Source: Nocardioides mangrovicus (GTDB lineage Bacteria; Actinomycetota; Actinomycetes; Propionibacteriales; Nocardioidaceae). Taken from it: 64,000 bases of DNA. The translations under genes were made by a program, and so were the position numbers. The stretch covers positions 856,528 to 920,527 of the forward strand of contig NZ_RDBE01000010.1 in NCBI RefSeq assembly GCF_003674065.1, in the 5' to 3' direction. How positions within the stretch are numbered: position 1 is the stretch's first letter; the number at the start of each line of letters is the position of its first letter. Below are positions 25,176-34,182 of the stretch, piece by piece. The notes beneath the pieces were generated by a model that searched no databases, was not told the origin of the DNA, and saw nothing but the letters and a program-made list of their open reading frames with translations.

Positions 25176-27046
25176 CAGGAGAACCCGAGTAGGAAGCGCT
25201 TGAGCAGCGGGCCGGCGGTGCCCGAGCCGGACGCCCCGTCCTCGACAAAGACCGCGACCGCCAGGTCGCCGTGGATCGCGACCATCCAGGCGTGGGTGGG
25301 CAGCGAGCCGCCGGCCTTCGCCGTGCCGTACTCAGCCGTGCCGGTCTTGGCCAGCACCGGCGCGCCCGGCACGGTGGCCAGCAGCTTGCCGCTTCCCTCG
25401 GTGACCACCGCGCGCATCAGCGAGCGCAGCGAGGACGCCTCGGCGGCGGTGAGCGGGTGCGACGGCGAGGCCTGGGCCGTGTGCCCCTCGATCAGGCTCG
25501 GCACCACGGCGGCGCCCTTCTGCACCGACGCGGCCACCGTCGCCATCGCCATCGGCGAGGCCAGCACCTTGCCCTGGCCGATGAGGTCGGCCGCCCCCTC
25601 GGTCTGCGAGCCGGCCGCCGGGGCCTGCCCGAAGTACGCGGGGAACCCGAGGTCGTGGTCGACGCCGAGGCCCAGCGCCGCCGCCGCGTCGGTGAGCGCC
25701 GAGCCCTGCAGCCGTGCCCGCTGGGAGATCACCGCGGTGTTGCAGGAGTTGGCGATGGCCTCGCGGAACGGGATCCGGCCCAGCGCGGAGGCGGGGTAGT
25801 CGTCGTAGTTCTTGAAGGTCTTGCCGTCGACCACCAGCGTCGGCGAGCAGTCGACGGTGGTGCTCGGCGTGACGCCGGAGCGGAGCAGGGCCAGGCTGCT
25901 GACCACCTTGAACGTCGAGCCCGGGGCGTAGCGGCCGTAGGTGGCGATGTTCTGGCCCTGGGCCGACGGGCTGCTCGCCGCGGCCACGATCGCGCCCGTG
26001 GAGGGGCGGATCGCGACCAGCGCGCTGGGGGAGGACTGGCCGGCCACGACCGAGTCGGCCAGCTGCTGGGCGTTGACGTCGAGGGTGAGCCGCAGCGGCT
26101 TGCCGGCCGTCGGTTCCGTGCGGAAGAGCTGCGTCGCGGTGCCCTGGCCGTCGACCGCGGCGATCTTGACGCCCGGCGTGCCGCGCAGCTGGTCGTCGTA
26201 GCGCGCCTGTAGGCCCGAGAGTCCCACCTGGTCGGTGGCGCTGAGCGTGCCGCCGGCCTTCTTGACCATCTCGGCCGTGGGCTGCCCGACGGTGCCGAGC
26301 AGCTGCGCGGCGAACGCCTTGGTCGGCGCGAGCGGCTGCACCGCGGCGAGCTTCCGGGCACCCGGGATGGCTGTGACCTGCGGTGTGCCCGGCTCGTCGG
26401 CAGCGTTGCGACGGAAGGTGATCGCCTCCACGAACGCCTTGGCACTGGCCTGCTGCACCCGCTTGGCGTAGCCGGCTGCGTCGATGCCGACCAGCCGCGC
26501 CAGCGCCTGCGCCGAGGTGACCGCGGCGTCGCCGCTGACCAGCGTCTTGTCGATGCCGATGCGGTCGACGGCCCGGTTGGTGACGATGCGGCGGTCGCCG
26601 GCGCCGAGGATGTCACCGCGCTGGGCCAGCAGAGTCGTGGCGCGCAGGGTGGAGTCGGACCCCAGCTGCGCAGCCACCAGCTTCGGGCTCCACACCGGTC
26701 GCCAGGTGTCGCCGCGCTTGGTCAGGTCCAGGCTCGAGCGCACCACCCAGTTCCGCCCCGGCGTCTGCCAGGTCCAGATGAGGTCACCGCTGGCGTGGTC
26801 GCCGTCGGCCTCGACCCCGGCCGCCCGGACGGTGGCGCGGACGCCGTCCATCCCGGCCACGATGCGCTTCAGCCGCGCCTGCGCGGTGGCCGCGGTGGTG
26901 CCCGCGAACTCGATCGAGGAAACGTCCTCGCGACCCAGGGCGGTGGCCAGCCGGTCGGCGGCGCCGGTGGGTTTGGGCCCGCCCGACAGGCTGCACCCTG
27001 CGCACAGCAGCAGCAGGACGAGAGCGGTTCCGAGAGCGCGTCGCAC
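25175..27046 (-). CDS. Class B penicillin-binding protein, lipoprotein, with NTF2-like N-domain
   Basis: About 623 aa. The signal ends in the lipobox LLCAGCS. A MecA-N/NTF2-like domain (about 25-135), a PBP-dimer domain and a transpeptidase domain follow. Catalytic motifs are Ser377-Thr-Phe-Lys380, Ser434-Cys-Asn and Lys567-Thr-Gly. This layout is that of PbpA-like, PBP2a-related proteins (compare Rv2864c), which crosslink peptidoglycan and tend to be less sensitive to beta-lactams. I chose GTG 27046 (SD-like AGGATCGAGG upstream); an ATG at 27076 is possible. It precedes a coupled unknown gene. Confidence 0.9.
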   Translation of the reverse strand: MRRALGTALVLLLLCAGCSLSGGPKPTGAADRLATALGREDVSSIEFAGTTAATAQARLKRIVAGMDGVRATVRAAGVEADGDHASGDLIWTWQTPGRNWVVRSSLDLTKRGDTWRPVWSPKLVAAQLGSDSTLRATTLLAQRGDILGAGDRRIVTNRAVDRIGIDKTLVSGDAAVTSAQALARLVGIDAAGYAKRVQQASAKAFVEAITFRRNAADEPGTPQVTAIPGARKLAAVQPLAPTKAFAAQLLGTVGQPTAEMVKKAGGTLSATDQVGLSGLQARYDDQLRGTPGVKIAAVDGQGTATQLFRTEPTAGKPLRLTLDVNAQQLADSVVAGQSSPSALVAIRPSTGAIVAAASSPSAQGQNIATYGRYAPGSTFKVVSSLALLRSGVTPSTTVDCSPTLVVDGKTFKNYDDYPASALGRIPFREAIANSCNTAVISQRARLQGSALTDAAAALGLGVDHDLGFPAYFGQAPAAGSQTEGAADLIGQGKVLASPMAMATVAASVQKGAAVVPSLIEGHTAQASPSHPLTAAEASSLRSLMRAVVTEGSGKLLATVPGAPVLAKTGTAEYGTAKAGGSLPTHAWMVAIHGDLAVAVFVEDGASGSGTAGPLLKRFLLGFS

Positions 27047-27129
27047 GCCTCGATCCTGCCGGACCACCCCAGCCATCTGCGGTCACGGTGGCGTCGAATA
27101 ATGGAGGAACCCCGTGAACGAGGAGACCC

Positions 27130-27612
<483 letters not shown>

Positions 27613-27624
27613 GACGCTGCGGTC

Positions 27625-28053
27625 ATGGAGATCGCCGAGGCCCTGGACTTCGTCCGCGGTCAGCGCCAGGTGGTGCTGGTGACGCTGCGACGCAACGCTC
27701 GCCCGCAGCTGTCCAACGTGCTCGCCCACGTGGGCGACGACGGCGTCCTGCGCATCTCGATCACCGAGAGCCGCGCGAAGTACAAGAACCTGGTGCGCGA
27801 GCCGTGGGGCGCCGTGCACGCCACCTCCGACGACCGCTGGTCGTGGGTGGTGGTGGAGGGCGACGTGACGCTGAGCGACGTCGTCCGCGACCCCCACGAC
27901 GACGCTGCCGAGGAGCTGGTGCGGCTCTACCGCGACCTGGCCGGCGAGCACCCCGACTGGGAGGAGTACCGCGCCTCGCTGGTCGCCGAGGGCCGGGTCG
28001 TCGTGCGGCTGAGGCCGGACCACGCCTACGGACAGCTGCCGCAGGGCAGATGA
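27625..28053 (+). CDS. PPOX-class F420/flavin-dependent oxidoreductase
   Basis: A 142-residue split-barrel protein of the pyridoxamine-phosphate-oxidase-like family. Evidence: ALDFVRGQRQVVLVTLRRNARPQLSNV, SITESRAKYKNLVREP and WSWVVVEGDVTLSD, the pattern of F420-dependent actinobacterial members. It starts 12 nt after the peroxidase and its stop overlaps the following TfoX-N gene (ATGA), so three genes form one unit. The substrate is unknown. Confidence 0.88.
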   Translation: MEIAEALDFVRGQRQVVLVTLRRNARPQLSNVLAHVGDDGVLRISITESRAKYKNLVREPWGAVHATSDDRWSWVVVEGDVTLSDVVRDPHDDAAEELVRLYRDLAGEHPDWEEYRASLVAEGRVVVRLRPDHAYGQLPQGR

Positions 28054-28361
28054 GCTACGACCCGGAGCTGGCCGAGCGCGTGCGCGCGCTGCTGCCAGCC
28101 GGGGCCTGGGTGGAGAAGCCGATGTTCGGCGGACTGGGGTTCATGCTCGAGGACCGGCTGCTGCTCAGCGCCTCCCACACCGGCGGCCTGCTGCTGCGGC
28201 TCGACCCGGCCGAGGTCGACGACCTGCTGGACCCGCCGCAGGTGGACCGGATGACGATGGGCGGGCGCCGTTCGCGTCGCTGGGTGAGCGTGGCCGGCGG
28301 CCGGGTGGCCGACGACGCCTCGCTGCGGGTCTGGCTGGACCTGGCGCTGCGCGCCGACTGA
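28050..28361 (+). CDS. TfoX/Sxy N-terminal domain protein
   Basis: A 103-residue single-domain protein: MSYDPELAERVRALLP, EKPMFGGLGFMLEDRLLLS, and a C-terminal SLRVWLDLALRA. It matches the TfoX-N family and lacks the C-terminal domain of the competence regulator TfoX. Its function in actinobacteria is not established. The start is taken from the ATGA overlap with the upstream stop; the frame extending further upstream is the neighbour's shadow. Confidence 0.85.
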   Translation: MSYDPELAERVRALLPAGAWVEKPMFGGLGFMLEDRLLLSASHTGGLLLRLDPAEVDDLLDPPQVDRMTMGGRRSRRWVSVAGGRVADDASLRVWLDLALRAD

Positions 28362-28478
28362 GGCTGCACCCCGCCTCGCCGTCACGTCGTCTCCTGCTGC
28401 TCACCTGAGCGCCACGTCGGCGTCGCCGGGTGCGGTTGGCATGGGCGGGCACCTGCTCGCTCTCGGGAGGACGTACCC

Positions 28479-30995
28479 ATGCCTGACATCTCTCGTCGCC
28501 ACCTGCTCACCAGCGGCGCCGCCATCGCCGGCGGCGTCGTCGGTGGCTCGCTGCTACCGCCCCATCTGGCCGCGGCGGTGGCCGCCGAGCCGCGGCGAGG
28601 CTCGATCCGCGACATCAAGCACGTCGTGGTGCTGATGCAGGAGAACCGCTCGTTCGATCACTACTTCGGCACGCTCGCCGGCGTCCGCGGCTTCTCCGAC
28701 CCCGACGCGATCACCCTGCCCACCGGGCGCTCGGTCTTCTACCAGCCGACGACGAGCAACCCCGACGGCTACCTCCTGCCCTGGCACCTGGACACCAAGA
28801 CCACCAGCGCGCAGGCGATCCCCTCGACCAGCCACGCCTGGGCGGTGCAGCACCAGTCGATCAACAACGGCGCCAACGACAGCTGGATGCCTGCCCACCT
28901 GGCCGCCGACGGCGCAGCGCACGGGCCGTACACGATGAGCTACTACGAGCGCGACGACATCCCGTTCCACTTCGCGCTGGCCCAGAACTTCACCGTCTGC
29001 GACGGCTACCACTGCTCGCTCCTCGGCCCGACGTGGCCGAACCGGATGTACCTGATGACCGGCATGATCGACCCCCGGGGCACCGGCGGCGGCCCGATCA
29101 TCTCCAACGTCGTGCCGACCCCGGCGTACTCGTGGACGACCTACCCCGAACGGCTCGAAGCGGCCGGGGTGAGCTGGCAGGTCTACCAGGAGGAGGACGA
29201 CTACGGCACGAACGTGCTGGAGTTCTTCCAGAGCTTCCAGGACGCGCGCCCCGGCTCGGGCCTCTACGAGCGCGGTCTGACGATCTCCCAGCCGGGCCGG
29301 TTCGAGGCCGACTGCGCGCGCGGCACGCTGCCGACCGTCTCGTGGATCGTGCCGACCTCGGGCAAGTCCGAGCACCCGGCCTACCTGCCGGCGTCCGGCG
29401 CGAACTTCATCGCCTCCAAGCTCGAGGCGGTCGCGGCGAACCGGGAGCTGTGGAACTCGACGCTGTTCATCCTCAACTACGACGAGAACGACGGGCTGTT
29501 CGACCACGTCGTGCCGCCGCTGCCGCCGGCCGGCACGCCGGACGAGTTCGTCGGCGGGCTGCCGATCGGCGGCGGCGTCCGCGTGCCCTGCATCCTCATC
29601 TCGCCGTGGACGGTCGGCGGCTGGGTGGCGACCGAGAACTTCGACCACACCTCCGTGCTCCAGCTGCTCGAGCAGGTCACCGGCGTCCAGGAGACCAACA
29701 TCTCGCAGTGGCGACGCCAGACCTTCGGCGACTTCACCTCCGCGCTGGGCATGGGCGGTGGCCGTCGGCGCACTCCGCCCCCGGTGCCCGACACGATCCA
29801 CCGGTTCTGGGAGGCCGAGTACGAGGTCGAGACCCTGCCGGCGCCGACGGTGCCGGGGGCCGACCAGACGCCGCCCGTACAGGAGCCGCGCCGCCACCCC
29901 GTCCCGCGCGTCGGCACCGAGGCAACGCCAAGACGTCAGGGCCATCACGCGCTGCCCGGCTCGGTGAGCCGGCTGACCGAGAACCGCACCACCCACCGCG
30001 CCGACTTCCCCGACGGCACCGCGGGCACCCAGTTCCCCGGCGAGCTGGAGCAGCGGGTCGACAAGGCGCTCGCGGCCACCGGGACGTACGCGTGGGTCAC
30101 GATGGTCTGCGCCGGCGGCGTGGCCGCCATCGACACCGAGACCTACCAGTGGACCTCGGCGAAGGTCTCCGAGACCAACCCCTACGGCATCGCGGCCACG
30201 CCCGACGGCTCGAAGCTCTACGTCAGCCAGTCGGGCACCAACCTGGTCTCCGCCTTCGACGTCGCCGCGCTGCGGACCGCGACCGCCAAGGTGGCCGGCA
30301 CCTCGATCGTCGTCGGCGTCTACCCGCACGGCGTGGTGGCCTCCCCGGACGGTGCGCGGGTCTACGTCGCGAACACCGGCCCCGACAACGGCGGCGCGGC
30401 CGCCTCGGAGACGGTCTCGGTGATCGAGGTCGCCAGCGACACCGTGGTGGGGGAGATCGTCGTGGGCTCGGCGCCGCAGGTCGTCGCGGTCAGTCCGAGC
30501 TCGCGGCTGCTGTGGGCGACCTGCTCCGAGGGCCTGTACGTGGCCGACACCACCACGCGCCGGAGCCGGCTGGTGACGCGGGCCTGCTCGCAGGCGCACG
30601 GCGTGGCGGCGTCGCCCGACGGCAGAGCCGTCTACGTCGCCGACACCACCCGCGACCGGGTGCTGGTCGTCGACGGCGCGGGTCGGTCGGTCATCGGGCA
30701 CGTGCGCGTGGGGAGGGGACCGTGGGCGGTCGCGTTCACCACCGACGGTGCGCGGGCCTACGTCACCAACGCCAACGACGACACGGTCTCGGTGATCGAC
30801 ACCAGGTCGCGGCGCGTCGTCGACACCGTCTCGGTGGGCAGGATCCCCACCGGGATCAGCTGCCACGGCTCGCAGATGTGGGTGACCGGCAACGTGTCCA
30901 GCACGGTCTCGGTCATCGAGACGACCAGCAACACGGTGATCGAGTCGATCCCGCTCGGGATCAGCGCCGAGCCGGTCACGGCCGCCTTCGCCTGA
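28479..30995 (+). CDS. Tat-exported phosphoesterase (phospholipase C-like) fused to YVTN beta-propeller
   Basis: An 838-residue secreted protein. A Tat signal (SRRHLLTSGAAIAGG, residues 5-19) leads a PF04185-type phosphoesterase domain (about 43-450). That domain carries the metal-binding VVVLMQENRSFDHYFG, HAWAVQHQSINNG, FILNYDENDGLFDHV and FDHTSVLQLLE motifs of bacterial phospholipase C and acid phosphatases. After a Pro/Arg-rich linker, residues about 530-838 form roughly seven YVTN-type repeats (PDGARVYVANTG, DGRAVYVADTT, YVTNANDDTVSVID). Either domain is common alone; the fusion is notable. The SD GGGAGGACG precedes the ATG. Confidence 0.9.
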   Translation: MPDISRRHLLTSGAAIAGGVVGGSLLPPHLAAAVAAEPRRGSIRDIKHVVVLMQENRSFDHYFGTLAGVRGFSDPDAITLPTGRSVFYQPTTSNPDGYLLPWHLDTKTTSAQAIPSTSHAWAVQHQSINNGANDSWMPAHLAADGAAHGPYTMSYYERDDIPFHFALAQNFTVCDGYHCSLLGPTWPNRMYLMTGMIDPRGTGGGPIISNVVPTPAYSWTTYPERLEAAGVSWQVYQEEDDYGTNVLEFFQSFQDARPGSGLYERGLTISQPGRFEADCARGTLPTVSWIVPTSGKSEHPAYLPASGANFIASKLEAVAANRELWNSTLFILNYDENDGLFDHVVPPLPPAGTPDEFVGGLPIGGGVRVPCILISPWTVGGWVATENFDHTSVLQLLEQVTGVQETNISQWRRQTFGDFTSALGMGGGRRRTPPPVPDTIHRFWEAEYEVETLPAPTVPGADQTPPVQEPRRHPVPRVGTEATPRRQGHHALPGSVSRLTENRTTHRADFPDGTAGTQFPGELEQRVDKALAATGTYAWVTMVCAGGVAAIDTETYQWTSAKVSETNPYGIAATPDGSKLYVSQSGTNLVSAFDVAALRTATAKVAGTSIVVGVYPHGVVASPDGARVYVANTGPDNGGAAASETVSVIEVASDTVVGEIVVGSAPQVVAVSPSSRLLWATCSEGLYVADTTTRRSRLVTRACSQAHGVAASPDGRAVYVADTTRDRVLVVDGAGRSVIGHVRVGRGPWAVAFTTDGARAYVTNANDDTVSVIDTRSRRVVDTVSVGRIPTGISCHGSQMWVTGNVSSTVSVIETTSNTVIESIPLGISAEPVTAAFA

Positions 30996-31005
30996 GCCCT
31001 GCGGC

Positions 31006-31728
31006 CTACGGCTGCTCGGGGATCTGGGCCGCGAAGCCGGCGATGAGCATGTCGACGCCGAAGGAGAACCGCTCGTCGCTGGTGCCCGACGTCATGACCG
31101 GCAGCGCCCGGGCGAGGTAGGGGTACCGGTCGGCCGGCATCGCCCCCATGTCGTGCTGGACCGAGGCGACGAAGTCGGCGTCGACCTCCGCCACGGGACG
31201 GCCGCGGGCGTCGTGGGAGAACCGCTGCTGCATGATCCAGCCCTCGAAAGCGTCGGCTCCGACGTAGAGGCTGAGGATGTCCAGCGCCCAGGCGGCCACC
31301 CGGTCGGGCACGCCCGCCTCGATCATGGCGCGGAGCAGCCGCTCGCTGCCGGCGAGCACCTTCTCCCCGGTGGGGATGTGGGCGAAGCTGAGCCGCGCGA
31401 CGTCGGCGTGGCGCTGGTAGGCCGAGCGGACGTTGTGGGCGAACCCGCGGACGACGTCCTGCCAGGCGTCGGCGGTCGGGACCTCCATCTCGTCGATGAC
31501 GCGGTCGAGCACGAGCCGCAGCAGCTCGTCCTTGTCGCGCACGTGCGCGTAGAGACTGGCCGGCCCGGTGTCGAACTCCGCGGCCACCCGCCGCATGGAG
31601 ACCGCCTCGGTGCCCTCGGTGTCGACGATGCGCAGCGCGACGTCGACCATCGCCTGCTTCGACAGCGGTCGGCGCCGCGCCCGCTTGGCCGCCTTGGCGC
31701 GGACCCGATCCACCTTGCCCATGCTCAT
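31006..31728 (-). CDS. TetR-family repressor
   Basis: A 240-residue regulator with an N-terminal helix-turn-helix (SKQAMVDVALRIVDTEG, SMRRVAAEFDTGPASLYAHV, DKDELLRLVLD) and a TetR_C_1-like ligand domain. The open frame extends far upstream into the MFS gene on the other strand. The real start is ATG 31728 (or 31722), next to the operators. It is divergent from an MFS exporter that it most likely represses. The ligand is unknown. Confidence 0.92.
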   Translation of the reverse strand: MSMGKVDRVRAKAAKRARRRPLSKQAMVDVALRIVDTEGTEAVSMRRVAAEFDTGPASLYAHVRDKDELLRLVLDRVIDEMEVPTADAWQDVVRGFAHNVRSAYQRHADVARLSFAHIPTGEKVLAGSERLLRAMIEAGVPDRVAAWALDILSLYVGADAFEGWIMQQRFSHDARGRPVAEVDADFVASVQHDMGAMPADRYPYLARALPVMTSGTSDERFSFGVDMLIAGFAAQIPEQP

Positions 31729-31743
31729 CGCCGCCCATCCTAG

Positions 31744-31804
31744 TTGACACGAACGGTGTTCGTGCGTAGAACAGCGTTCGTCCATAATGACGAACAGTGT
31801 TCGG
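31744..31804 (+). promoter_or_regulatory. MFS promoter with three TetR operator copies
   Basis: TTGACA (31744-31749), a 17-nt spacer and TAGAAC (31767-31772) form a good sigma70-type promoter. Three inverted repeats of the form ACGAAC-N3-GTTCGT overlie it: ACGAACGGTGTTCGT (31749-31763), TAGAACAGCGTTCGT (31767-31781) and ACGAACAGTGTTCGG (31790-31804). They cover the spacer, the -10 box and start point, and the early leader. Confidence 0.82.
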
Positions 31805-31812
31805 GAGCAGCC

Positions 31813-33267
31813 ATGACCACCACCGCCCCTGCGGCCACCACCGCCTACGCCCTGCGCTGGCCCGCCCTCTTCGTGGTGCTCGCCGCCGAGGTGATGGACC
31901 TCCTCGACGCGCTGATCACCTCGATCGCCGGGCCGACGATCGTCCGCGACCTCGGCGGCGGCCAGACGCTGATCCAGTGGCTCGCCGCCGGCTACACGAT
32001 CGCCATGGCCAGCGGGCTGCTGATCGGGGGACGGCTGGGCGACATCTACGGCCGCAAGCGGATGTTCATGATCGGCATGGCGGGCTTCACGCTGATGTCG
32101 CTGGCCTGCGCACTCGCCCAGAGCCCGGAGATGCTGATCGCCTTCCGGGTGCTGCAGGGGCTGATCGGCGCGGTGATGCTGCCCCAGGGTCTCGGGCTGA
32201 TCAAGGAGATGTTCCCGCCCGAGGAGATCGCCGGTGCCTTCGGCGCCTTCGGACCGGTGATGGGCCTCTCCGCGGTCGGTGGTCCGATCCTGGCCGGCTG
32301 GCTGGTCGACGCCGATCTCTTCGGCTGGCAGTGGCGCACCATCTTCGCCATCAACGTCCCCATCGGCGTGATCGCGCTGCTGGCCGCGGTGCGGATCCTG
32401 CCGGCGTCCAGGCCGAACCGCGACCTGCACGTCGAGCTCACCAGTGCCGCGATTGCGTCGGGCTCGATGTTCTGCCTCATCTACCCCCTCATCCAGGGCC
32501 GCGAGCTCGGCTGGCCGGCGTGGAGCTACGTGATGATCGCCGCCGGTCTGCTGGGCTTCGGGCTGCTCGCCCTCGTCGAGCGGGCCCGTGACCGGGCCGG
32601 CAAGGTCACGCTGATCACGCCGTCGCTGTTCACCAAGCGCGCCTTCACCACCGGCCTGGTCACCGGCATGGCCTTTTTCGGCGCGCTGATGGGCATGAGC
32701 ATCGTGTTCACGCTGTTCGTGCAGCTGGGACTGGGCTTCACCCCGCTGCACGCCGGCCTGGCCGGGATCTCCCAGGCCGCCGGGATGGTGGTTGGGTTCG
32801 TGGCGTCGCAGCCGCTCAACGCCAGGCTGGGCGGGCGGCGGCTCATGCACGTCGGCGAGGTGATCACGATCGCCGGGCTGGCCGGGTTCGTCTGGACGCT
32901 GCACCTGGCCGGTGACGGCGTCGGCGCCTGGGACCTGCAGCCGTCGCTGGCCGTCGTCGGCCTGGGCATGGGTCTGACGATGGCGCCGTTCTTCGACCTG
33001 GTGCTGGCCGGCGTGGAGGACCACGAGTCCGGCTCGGCCTCCGGCGTGATGACGGCCGTGCAGCAGCTCGGCGGCGCGTTCGGCATCGCGGTGCTCGGCA
33101 CGTTGTTCTTCCACGTCCTGACCGCCGCCGACGCCACCTCGCGGATCGCGGTCTTCCGCGACGCAGCGGGCGCGGCGATGTGGCTGGCCGCCGGACTCCT
33201 GGTCGTCGGGTTCGGGCTCACTTTCTTCCTGCCCGCGCGGGCACGCGAGGACGCCGTCGCGCACTAG
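31813..33267 (+). CDS. MFS drug exporter, DHA2 (14-helix) type
   Basis: A 484-residue transporter resembling EmrB/QacA. Helix 1 contains VMDLLDALITSIAGPTI (motif D1-like), the loop 2-3 motif A is GGRLGDIYGRKRMF, and motif C in helix 5 is GPVMGLSAVGGPILAGWL. The hydropathy fits about 14 helices. Proton-driven drug or lipid export is expected. I chose ATG 31813 (GGGAG 6 nt upstream) because upstream frames run through the operators. Confidence 0.92.
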   Translation: MTTTAPAATTAYALRWPALFVVLAAEVMDLLDALITSIAGPTIVRDLGGGQTLIQWLAAGYTIAMASGLLIGGRLGDIYGRKRMFMIGMAGFTLMSLACALAQSPEMLIAFRVLQGLIGAVMLPQGLGLIKEMFPPEEIAGAFGAFGPVMGLSAVGGPILAGWLVDADLFGWQWRTIFAINVPIGVIALLAAVRILPASRPNRDLHVELTSAAIASGSMFCLIYPLIQGRELGWPAWSYVMIAAGLLGFGLLALVERARDRAGKVTLITPSLFTKRAFTTGLVTGMAFFGALMGMSIVFTLFVQLGLGFTPLHAGLAGISQAAGMVVGFVASQPLNARLGGRRLMHVGEVITIAGLAGFVWTLHLAGDGVGAWDLQPSLAVVGLGMGLTMAPFFDLVLAGVEDHESGSASGVMTAVQQLGGAFGIAVLGTLFFHVLTAADATSRIAVFRDAAGAAMWLAAGLLVVGFGLTFFLPARAREDAVAH

Positions 33268-33277
33268 GTTCAAGGCC

Positions 33278-33715
33278 ATGAGATTCACAGCGGAGCTGCT
33301 CGCCACCGGCGGCACCACCACGGGCTCCGAGGTCCCCGAGCAGGTGGTCGAGGACCTCGCCGCCGGGAAGCGACCCAAGGTCGTCGTCACCCTCGGCGGA
33401 CACACCTGGCGCTCCTCGATCGCCTCGATGGGCGGCCGCATGATGCTCGGCGTGTCCGCGGCCAACCGCGAGGCGGCCGGGGTCGAGGCCGGGCAGTCCT
33501 ACGAGGTCGACGTCGAGCTGGACGACGCCCCGGGCACGGTCGAGGTGCCGGCCGCGCTGGCCGAGGCGCTCGCGGCCGACCCGGCGGCGCAGGCTGCGTG
33601 GGACCGGCTCAGCTACAGCGCCCAGCGCGGTCAGGCCGAGCCGATCGCCGCCGCGAAGGGCGAGGACACCCGCGCCCGGCGCGTCGCCAAGACCCTCGAG
33701 GGGCTGCGGTCGTGA
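33278..33715 (+). CDS. DUF1905/YdeI-OmpD-associated family protein
   Basis: A 145-residue protein. The DUF1905 barrel covers residues 1-90 (MRFTAELLATGG, RPKVVVTLGGHTWRSSIASMGGRMMLGV, YEVDVELDDAPGTVEVP). A YdeI-type 'bacteriocin-protection' helical tail follows (AALAADPAAQAAWDRLSYSAQRGQ, TRARRVAKTLEGL). The biochemical role is unknown. Its stop overlaps the next GTG, so it leads a three-gene coupled unit with an acetyltransferase and a LanC-like protein. Confidence 0.87.
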   Translation: MRFTAELLATGGTTTGSEVPEQVVEDLAAGKRPKVVVTLGGHTWRSSIASMGGRMMLGVSAANREAAGVEAGQSYEVDVELDDAPGTVEVPAALAEALAADPAAQAAWDRLSYSAQRGQAEPIAAAKGEDTRARRVAKTLEGLRS

Positions 33716-34182
33716 GCGTCCGCCCGGCCACTCCCGAGGACGTCGCCCGCATCGTGGAGCTGGTGCGCGACCTGGCCGCCTACGAGCGCGAGCCGGAGCA
33801 GGCCGTGGCCACCGAGACCGACTTCCACCGCGCGCTCTTCGGCGAGGCGCCCGCGGCGTTCGCGCACGTGGCGGAGGTCGACGGCGAGGTGATGGGCATC
33901 GCGGTGTGGTTCTTGACCTTCTCCACCTGGACCGGCACCCACGGCATCTGGCTGGAGGACCTCTTCGTCGACCCGGCCCACCGCGGCTCCGGGCTCGGCC
34001 GCGAGCTGCTCGCCACCCTGGCCAGGACGTGCGTCGAGCGCGACTACCAGCGGCTGGAGTGGACGGTGCTGGACTGGAACGAACCCTCGATCGGCTTCTA
34101 CCGCAGCCTCGGAGCGGTCGGCCTGGAGGAGTGGACCACCCACCGGCTCGACGGCGAGGCGCTGCGGCAGCTGGGGTCGTGA
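33712..34182 (+). CDS. GNAT acetyltransferase, SSAT (diamine/polyamine acetyltransferase)-like
   Basis: A 156-residue GNAT protein. The acetyl-CoA loop is DPAHRGSGLGRELL. The frame around it (IRPAT-type start, LAAYEREPEQ, TGTHGIWLEDLFVD, WTVLDWNEPSIGFYRSLGA) closely follows eukaryotic spermidine/spermine acetyltransferase SAT1 as I remember it. Polyamines, thialysine or a side-chain amine are possible substrates. The GTG start and the stop both sit in GTGA overlaps with neighbours, so it is translated with the LanC-like gene. Confidence 0.87.
   Translation: MSVRPATPEDVARIVELVRDLAAYEREPEQAVATETDFHRALFGEAPAAFAHVAEVDGEVMGIAVWFLTFSTWTGTHGIWLEDLFVDPAHRGSGLGRELLATLARTCVERDYQRLEWTVLDWNEPSIGFYRSLGAVGLEEWTTHRLDGEALRQLGS

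Noticed and set aside
31729-33465. A long N-terminal extension of the TetR gene into the MFS locus
   Set aside because: The extension lies antisense to a clear 14-helix transporter. The TetR helix-turn-helix begins at ATG 31728, right after the operators.
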